This document shows, piece after piece, positions 7,014 to 10,557 of a stretch of DNA of 10,557 nucleotides. Numbering within the stretch: the stretch's first letter is position 1; every line of letters begins with the position of its first letter. A program made the translations under genes and the position numbers. Source of the stretch: DAOUAE01 sp034433795 (GTDB taxonomy: Bacteria > Chloroflexota > UBA6077 > FW602-bin22 > DAOUAE01). The stretch is taken from NCBI GenBank assembly GCA_034433795.1, contig DAOUAE010000028.1, positions 1 to 10,557 on the forward strand, given 5' to 3'. The notes under the pieces are model-generated. The model was given only the letters and a program-made list of their open reading frames with translations, did no database searches and was not told where the DNA came from.

Positions 7014-7036
7014 ACAAAAAGTACTTGACTTTTTGT
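7014..7036. promoter_or_regulatory. Perfect 9-bp inverted repeat, candidate operator
   Basis: ACAAAAAGT (7014-7022) and ACTTTTTGT (7028-7036) are exact reverse complements separated by five bases, centred in the regulator/cupredoxin divergent region. The right arm overlaps the -35 TTGACT (7025-7030) of the rightward promoter, and the left arm borders the expected -35 region of the regulator promoter, so one bound dimer could block both. The repeat is AT-rich in a very GC-rich neighbourhood, making chance less likely. A terminator role is unlikely because no gene ends here. Confidence 0.7.
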
Positions 7037-7052
7037 GGTTTTATGCTAGACT
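7025..7052 (+). promoter_or_regulatory. Promoter of the cupredoxin operon
   Basis: TTGACT (7025-7030) matches five of six -35 consensus bases. TAGACT (7047-7052), preceded by TGC as an extended -10, lies 16 bases downstream. Transcription would start near 7059, about 25 bases before the first start codon. The -35 is inside the inverted repeat at 7014-7036. TATGCT (7042-7047) is an alternative -10 but would leave only an 11-base spacer. Confidence 0.6.
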
Positions 7053-7083
7053 GAGGGCGAGTCGCCGGGAGGAGATGAGGACG

Positions 7084-7362
7084 ATGCGCCGGAGGCCCGA
7101 CGGTCCCTCAGGGGCGTTCGCCCTCGGCCTGGGGCTGACCGGGCTGGGCGGCCTGCTCGACCTGCTGGCCCACCTTGGCGGGCGGCTCGTCGACGAGCCT
7201 CTGGCCCACGGACTGACCCTGGCCGGAATGGGGCTGACCATGGCCGGCACCGGGCTGGCCGGCTGGCGGCTGGCCCGCGCCCGCGGGCCGTGCGGTCCGG
7301 GACCCGCACGCGCAGACTGCCGGTTCCCAGTCGCCGGCCCTCGCTCCGACCGCGCGCCCTAG
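7084..7362 (+). CDS. Small two-helix membrane protein, function unknown
   Basis: A 92-residue protein that I do not recognise. Two Gly/Leu-rich hydrophobic segments (about 11-31 and 42-62) would form a helical hairpin, each with a histidine near one end (His30, His42). A basic, proline-rich tail with Cys70 and Cys79 follows. The start at 7084 is chosen because GGGAGGAG (7067-7074) is well placed for it; an in-frame ATG at 7075 directly abuts that site. It is the first gene after the divergent promoter and is followed within 22 bases by another small membrane protein and then a cupredoxin. Its role is inferred only from that setting; the low-complexity composition means it could be weakly conserved. 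Confidence 0.65.
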   Translation: MRRRPDGPSGAFALGLGLTGLGGLLDLLAHLGGRLVDEPLAHGLTLAGMGLTMAGTGLAGWRLARARGPCGPGPARADCRFPVAGPRSDRAP

Positions 7363-7384
7363 ATTTCTCTCACGGAGGGGTTCT

Positions 7385-7681
7385 ATGCCGTTTGGTGAGT
7401 TTATCAACTATCTCCCGCCGGCGTTCTTCATCCTGGTGCACCTGGTGGCCTTTCTCATCGGGGCCTACCTGGCCTACCGCGCCTACAACGCCGGCGCCGG
7501 GCTCTTCGGCAGCGGCTTCGCGCTCTACGCCCTGGCCGAACTCGTCTACATGACCTACCACCTCAACTGGACGGTCTTTCTCTTCGCCCACACCCTGGCC
7601 GAGGTCCTGGACCTGGTGGCCTTTGTCGTCCTCTTCGTCAGCGCCGCCCAGCGGCTGGCGGTCGCGGGGCGGACCTCCTGA
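7385..7681 (+). CDS. Small three-helix membrane protein with one histidine per helix
   Basis: A 98-residue protein with three predicted membrane helices (about 12-33, 40-60, 63-88). Each carries a histidine: His19 (ILVHLV), His59 (MTYHLN) and His69 (LFAHTL). Helices 2 and 3 also hold acidic residues in similar Leu-Ala-Glu contexts (Glu52, Glu73). Polar metal-ligand-type residues in otherwise hydrophobic helices suggest metal or haem binding, or an ion path, but I do not recognise the family. The start has an ideal ribosome-binding site (GGAGGGG, 7374-7380) four bases before ATG. It lies eight bases upstream of the cupredoxin gene, so the two proteins are very probably made together and may act as a membrane partner and a peripheral electron or copper carrier. 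Confidence 0.85.
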   Translation: MPFGEFINYLPPAFFILVHLVAFLIGAYLAYRAYNAGAGLFGSGFALYALAELVYMTYHLNWTVFLFAHTLAEVLDLVAFVVLFVSAAQRLAVAGRTS

Positions 7682-7689
7682 GGCGACCG

Positions 7690-8043
7690 ATGCGGCGAGG
7701 CCTTCGCCGGCGGACCCTGCTCCTGGGGCTGGGGGCCCTGGTCGTTGTGGCCTGCCAGGCGGGCCCGCCCGCGGGCGCGCCGGTCGAGACCGACCGGGTG
7801 CTGATGCCGCCCAGCTACCGCTTCGACCCACCGGTCATCCGGGTGCGGGCGGGCACGACGGTCACCTGGGAGAACCGGGACCACTTCCCCCACACCGTCA
7901 CCCTGCTCGACGGCAGCGCCGATCTGGTGGTCCAGCCCGGCCAGTCGGCCAGCCTGACCTTCGACCGGCCGGGCGACTATCCCTACACCTGTCGCTTTCA
8001 CCGCCAGGCGATGAACGGTCGGGTGATCGTGGTGTCGCGCTGA
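7690..8043 (+). CDS. Cupredoxin (plastocyanin-like) lipoprotein
   Basis: A 117-residue protein. The N-terminus has arginine clusters (RRGLRRR) and a hydrophobic stretch ending VVVAC, giving a lipobox at Cys22; the arginines loosely resemble a Tat signal without a full motif. The mature part is one cupredoxin domain with F-x-P-P-V-I-x-V-x-A-G-T-T-V-T-W (45-60), typical of plastocyanin/amicyanin-like proteins. The type-1 copper ligands are complete: His68 in FPHTV, then Cys101, His104 and Met108 in Y-T-C-R-F-H-R-Q-A-M. It should be a membrane-anchored blue-copper electron carrier or copper-binding protein outside the cytoplasmic membrane. A GAGG overlapping the previous stop serves as ribosome-binding site. 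It is the last gene of the three-gene unit divergent from the SufR-like regulator, and a strong hairpin follows at once. Confidence 0.93.
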   Translation: MRRGLRRRTLLLGLGALVVVACQAGPPAGAPVETDRVLMPPSYRFDPPVIRVRAGTTVTWENRDHFPHTVTLLDGSADLVVQPGQSASLTFDRPGDYPYTCRFHRQAMNGRVIVVSR

Positions 8044-8046
8044 CGG

Positions 8047-8080
8047 CCGTGGCTCCCTCTCTCGCCGGAGGGGGCCACGG
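8047..8080. terminator. Hairpin between convergent cupredoxin and histidine kinase genes
   Basis: CCGTGGCTCCCTC (8047-8059) pairs with GAGGGGGCCACGG (8068-8080): 13 pairs with one G-T wobble around an 8-base loop. It begins three bases after the cupredoxin stop and ends nine bases before the kinase stop. There is no U-run (TTGTGTGG follows), so it is not a classical intrinsic terminator, but its position and stability suggest a bidirectional terminator or 3'-end stabiliser. Confidence 0.7.
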
Positions 8081-8089
8081 TTGTGTGGG

Positions 8090-9964
8090 TCAGCCCCGGG
8101 CGCCGGTCGGGGCCGGGGTCGGCGCCGCGACCACCCGCTCGACGCCGGGCAGGGTGAAGCAGAACGTGGCCCCCCGCCCCGGCCCCTCCGAGGTCGCCCA
8201 GATCCGGCCGCCGTGGCTCTCGACGATCGTCCGGGCGATAAAGAGCCCGAGCCCCAGCCCCCGGGTCGGTCGTTCACGGTAGAGCCGGGACCAGGGCTCG
8301 AAGATCACGGCGAGCTCCTCGGGCCGCAGCCCGATCCCCTGGTCGCTGACGCAGACCCGGGCCGTCGTCTCCTGGACGGTGACGCGGACCCGGACCACGC
8401 CCCCCTGGGGGCTGTAGCGGATGGCGTTGTTGAGGAGGTTGTTCAGGACCTGGGCCAGCCGGTCCGGGTCCCAGCGGCCCTCGACCACCTCCGGCGCCTC
8501 CACCACCAGCTGGTGGCTGCTGGTGGTGGCCTGCGCCTCCTGGACCGTTCGCCGGATGATCGCGATCAGGTCGCAGGGCTGGGGGCGGAGCCGGAAGCGG
8601 CCGGCCTCGATGGTCGCCACATCGGCGAGATCGTTGGCCAGCCGCTGGAGGCGACGGACGCTGAGGGCGATGCTCTCGACGGCCTCCCGCCAGCGGTCGC
8701 TGGGGGGCGTCTCCCGCCGCAGCATCTCCGAGTAGACCAGAAGCGGCTGGAGCATCCCCTGCAGGTCGTGGGCGATGGCGGCGGTGAAGACCACCCGGCG
8801 CTGGCGGGCCTCCTCCAGCTCCTCGGCCCGCTGGCGGGCCTCGTCGTACAGCCGGGCCACCTCGATGGCCAGGGCGATCTCGTTGGCGGCGTCAGCGGCG
8901 AAGGCGACCTCGTCCTCGGTCCAGCGGTGGGGGCGGGTGGTGTAGAAGAGAAAGAGCACCCCGACCCAGCGCTGGCGGGCGATGAGCGGCAGGACCAGGA
9001 GCGACCGCACCCCGAACTGCTGGATATAGGCGGGGGGAACGCGCGGGTCGGCGGCGGCGTCGTCGATGGCGATGGGGCGTCGGGTCTCCAGAGCCTCCTG
9101 AGCCACCGGGAAGGCGGCGAGCGGTCCGCTGATCGCCTGGATCGCCACGGCGCTCAGCCCGTAGGCGGCCTGGCCGACCAGCTGGCCGGTGGTCGGGTCG
9201 TAGGTGACGATGGCCCCGGCGTCCACCGGCTGCATCACCCGGACCATGTCGCTCACCGCCCGCTGGAGGGTCTGCGGCAGTTCCAGGACGGTCAGGATAT
9301 CGCCGATGATGCGGGCCAGGGCGGCGCTGCGCTCGGCCCGCTGGACGGTCTCGGCGTAGAGGCGGGCGTTCTCCAGGGCCAGCCCGGCCCGTTCGGCCAG
9401 GACCTCGAGCAGGCGGACCTCGTCGGGCGCGAAGGGGCGTCGCTCGTGGTACATGCTCTCGACCACCCCCAGCAGGCGTCCGCGGGCCCGCAGCGGGACG
9501 GCCAGGATGGCCCGGATGTTGTGGGCGACCACGTAGGGGGTCCGGGCCCAGGGGATGGCCTGGGCGTCGGCGAACCAGAGGGGAGCGTTCATGGCGGCGA
9601 CCCGTCCGGCCAGGCCCTCGCCCAGCCGCACCCGCAGACCGGCGATCTCCTCGTCCGGGATACCGACCGCCTTCCGGACGGTGAGGACGGCCGGCCGGTC
9701 CGGCTCGATGAGATAGAGGACGACGGCGTCGGCGCCGGTGATGGCGGCGAAGCGGCCGAGGAGCTGAATGAGCAGTTCCTCCAGGTCGAGGGTGGCCAGG
9801 CCGGTCTCGGTGATGCTCTGGAGGGCGGCCAGTTCGCGGGCCTGGCGGGCCATGCGGCCGGCCACCCGCCAGAGGAGAGCCAGCAGGCCCAGGCTGAGAC
9901 CCGAGAGGCCCAGAGAGAGGGTGAGCAGGCCCGGTGGGGCCGCGAGACCGCGTCGGTGGACCAT
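8090..9964 (-). CDS. GAF-GAF sensor histidine kinase
   Basis: A 624-residue kinase. One hydrophobic segment (12-32) anchors it, with almost nothing outside the membrane, so sensing is probably cytoplasmic. Two GAF domains follow (about 55-202 and 225-372), each ending in a helix typical of GAF-to-kinase linkers, then a coiled-coil stretch (372-392). The HisKA domain has the phosphorylated His399 in IAHDLQGML. The ATPase domain has the N box LNNLLNNAIRYSP (507-519), the G1 box DQGIGL (541-546), the F box IFEPW (554-558) and the G2 box GLGLGLFIA (569-577). The H box is unusual: methionine replaces the proline normally found five residues after the histidine. ATG at 9964 has AGGA about eight bases upstream. 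No response regulator is adjacent. The signal is unknown; neither GAF domain shows an obvious cysteine chromophore-attachment site. Confidence 0.94.
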   Translation of the reverse strand: MVHRRGLAAPPGLLTLSLGLSGLSLGLLALLWRVAGRMARQARELAALQSITETGLATLDLEELLIQLLGRFAAITGADAVVLYLIEPDRPAVLTVRKAVGIPDEEIAGLRVRLGEGLAGRVAAMNAPLWFADAQAIPWARTPYVVAHNIRAILAVPLRARGRLLGVVESMYHERRPFAPDEVRLLEVLAERAGLALENARLYAETVQRAERSAALARIIGDILTVLELPQTLQRAVSDMVRVMQPVDAGAIVTYDPTTGQLVGQAAYGLSAVAIQAISGPLAAFPVAQEALETRRPIAIDDAAADPRVPPAYIQQFGVRSLLVLPLIARQRWVGVLFLFYTTRPHRWTEDEVAFAADAANEIALAIEVARLYDEARQRAEELEEARQRRVVFTAAIAHDLQGMLQPLLVYSEMLRRETPPSDRWREAVESIALSVRRLQRLANDLADVATIEAGRFRLRPQPCDLIAIIRRTVQEAQATTSSHQLVVEAPEVVEGRWDPDRLAQVLNNLLNNAIRYSPQGGVVRVRVTVQETTARVCVSDQGIGLRPEELAVIFEPWSRLYRERPTRGLGLGLFIARTIVESHGGRIWATSEGPGRGATFCFTLPGVERVVAAPTPAPTGARG

Positions 9965-10002
9965 GCGTGCGTCCTGACGTTATCGGTGTGCTCTCTGGCC
10001 GG

Positions 10003-10013
10003 ATTCTAGCACA
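10003..10013 (-). promoter_or_regulatory. Extended -10 promoter for the histidine kinase
   Basis: The minus strand reads TGTGCTAGAAT: a TGn extension followed by TAGAAT (five of six matches). Initiation near 9996 would give a leader of about 30 bases. No convincing -35 hexamer is seen. The motif is nearly identical to that of the divergent promoter at 10042-10052. Confidence 0.6.
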
Positions 10014-10041
10014 GCGGCGGGGTGCCCGGCAGTGGGGTGCC

Positions 10042-10052
10042 TGTGCTATAAT
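10042..10052 (+). promoter_or_regulatory. Extended -10 promoter for the small basic protein gene
   Basis: TGTGCTATAAT contains a perfect TATAAT (10047-10052) with an upstream TGn extension. No good -35 is seen 17 bases upstream. Initiation near 10059 falls inside the palindrome at 10053-10066 and leaves a leader of about 87 bases before the ATG at 10146. Confidence 0.7.
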
Positions 10053-10066
10053 TGGGCTATAGCCCA
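10053..10066. promoter_or_regulatory. 14-bp perfect palindrome at the rightward start point
   Basis: TGGGCTATAGCCCA is a perfect palindrome with no spacer that starts directly after the TATAAT at 10047-10052. Its location over the predicted transcription start is that of a repressor operator. No helix-turn-helix gene lies next to it, so the regulator is unknown. Confidence 0.5.
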
Positions 10067-10074
10067 CGGTACAG

Positions 10075-10127
10075 TCCCCGGCCGCGACGCCGGGGAGGCG
10101 CGGCCAGCGTCGGCGATGACGGCTGGC
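10075..10127 (+). other. Two hairpins in the 5' leader of the small basic protein gene
   Basis: TCCCCGGC (10075-10082) pairs perfectly with GCCGGGGA (10089-10096) around six bases. GCCAGC (10103-10108) pairs with GCTGGC (10122-10127), with GTC/GAC able to continue the stem. Both lie between the predicted transcription start and the ribosome-binding site (10134-10141). They could affect message stability or translation; no known riboswitch or attenuator is recognised, and such stems are fairly common in GC-rich sequence. Confidence 0.4.
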
Positions 10128-10145
10128 GAGCGGAAAGGAGGCCCG

Positions 10146-10490
10146 ATGGAACACCCGGAGTACACCGAGCCCGAGCAGTGGCCCCCCCAATGGTCCGCTC
10201 GCAGCCTCTTTCGTCGGCCACGCCGGTACACCCCGCCCGCGGCCGGCCGTCCCCGTCCGCCCCGGGTCCGGCGTCGGCGGCGGAAACTCTCCCCCTGGAC
10301 CACCGTCAGTCTGGCCGAGGTCGCCGCTCACCTGACGCCCCGCCAGGCGGTGGTCTGGCTCCTCAACCTGGAGGCGATGATCCGCCTCTACGAGTCGATC
10401 ACCGGGCGGGCGCTGGCCCGGGCCGAGCGGGCCCAGGTCGAGCAGACGATCCGGGCCATCATCGCCCGGCGCGATGGCGCGGCCCCTTAG
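10146..10490 (+). CDS. Small arginine/proline-rich protein, function unknown
   Basis: A 114-residue protein that I do not recognise. It has an acidic start (EHPEYTEPEQ), a strongly basic Arg/Pro-rich middle (about 23-48, including a run of five arginines) likely to be disordered, and a C-terminal part (55-108) predicted to be two or three helices (LAEVAAHLTPRQAVVWLLNL and a later AERAQVEQTIRAIIARR). The basic part could bind nucleic acid or acidic surfaces; this is inference from charge only. The start at 10146 is chosen for the near-perfect AAAGGAGG (10134-10141). In-frame starts further upstream exist (for example ATG at 10116) but lack such a site. It has its own promoter, divergent from the histidine kinase. 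Confidence 0.75.
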   Translation: MEHPEYTEPEQWPPQWSARSLFRRPRRYTPPAAGRPRPPRVRRRRRKLSPWTTVSLAEVAAHLTPRQAVVWLLNLEAMIRLYESITGRALARAERAQVEQTIRAIIARRDGAAP

Positions 10491-10528
10491 TATTACAGTT
10501 CCCTTTCTTGTCTCAGGCGGCGTCGGCG

Positions 10529-10557
10529 ATGACACTCCTGGGCGATTTTCTGCTGGC
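10529..10557 (+). CDS. Possible start of a following gene (partial)
   Basis: An ATG at 10529 opens a frame reading MTLLGDFLL up to the window edge, hydrophobic like the start of a membrane protein. Only a weak purine-rich stretch (AGGCGG, 10515-10520) precedes it. With nine codons visible, family and reality cannot be judged. Confidence 0.3.

Noticed and set aside
8101..8120. Repetitive GGGGCCGGGGTCGGCG-type sequence at the 3' end of the kinase
   Set aside because: It encodes the Ala/Pro/Thr-rich C-terminal tail of the kinase and is not a separate repeat element.
8081..10009. A 642-codon plus-strand open frame opposite the histidine kinase
   Set aside because: It is antisense to a kinase with all catalytic boxes. 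Its product is low-complexity (G, D, P, R rich) with no recognisable domain, typical of antisense frames in GC-rich DNA.
8892..10535. A 547-codon minus-strand open frame over the kinase N-terminus, the control region and the small basic gene
   Set aside because: Arg/Pro/Gly-rich shadow in another frame of the kinase. It crosses the divergent promoters and has no domain signature.

Overview
This is a GC-rich, densely packed bacterial chromosomal segment with short intergenic gaps, many GTG starts, strong GGAGG ribosome-binding sites and long spurious open frames opposite real genes. A GAF-GAF histidine kinase, a fused membrane/spermidine-synthase-like protein, lipoproteins with plain lipoboxes and a SufR-like regulator would fit a Chloroflexota/Thermomicrobia-type or related lineage. 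That placement is inference from gene style only. I see no rRNA, tRNA, CRISPR array, intact insertion sequence or phage gene.

Region 1 (1-3262) concerns sugar or polyol metabolism. After the tail of an upstream gene, a plus-strand pair encodes a Gfo/Idh/MocA oxidoreductase and a xylose-isomerase-like TIM-barrel protein, joined by an ATGA overlap. Facing it on the minus strand is a remnant operon: the last ~55 codons of a second sugar isomerase, an intact D-tagatose/D-psicose 3-epimerase-family gene with every catalytic residue kept, and the first ~83 codons of another Gfo/Idh/MocA oxidoreductase. The middle gene is whole and both neighbours are cut, so this looks like a piece of a sugar operon moved or left behind by rearrangement.

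Region 2 (3270-6318) starts with a near-consensus sigma-70 promoter. It drives a membrane-fused spermidine-synthase-like protein and then an S41-family lipoprotein protease. At the usual catalytic lysine the protease has cysteine, and it has a histidine in the DxHT motif. Its stop overlaps the stop of the next, convergent gene on a single CTAG.

Region 3 (6315-8080) is the most interesting part. A minus-strand winged-helix regulator carries the C-X12-C-X27-C pattern of SufR [4Fe-4S] regulators. A short AT-rich divergent promoter region with a perfect 9-bp inverted repeat separates it from three plus-strand genes: a two-helix membrane protein, a three-helix membrane protein with one histidine per helix, and a cupredoxin lipoprotein with a full type-1 copper ligand set. 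No suf genes are visible in the window. My inference is a redox- or iron-sulfur-controlled copper/electron-transfer cassette. It ends at a strong hairpin that may terminate transcription from both sides.

Region 4 (8090-10557) holds a GAF-GAF sensor histidine kinase on the minus strand with no response regulator beside it. A divergent control region follows, with two back-to-back extended -10 promoters, a 14-bp perfect palindrome at the expected rightward start and two leader hairpins. Then come a small arginine-rich protein of unknown function and probably the first codons of another gene.
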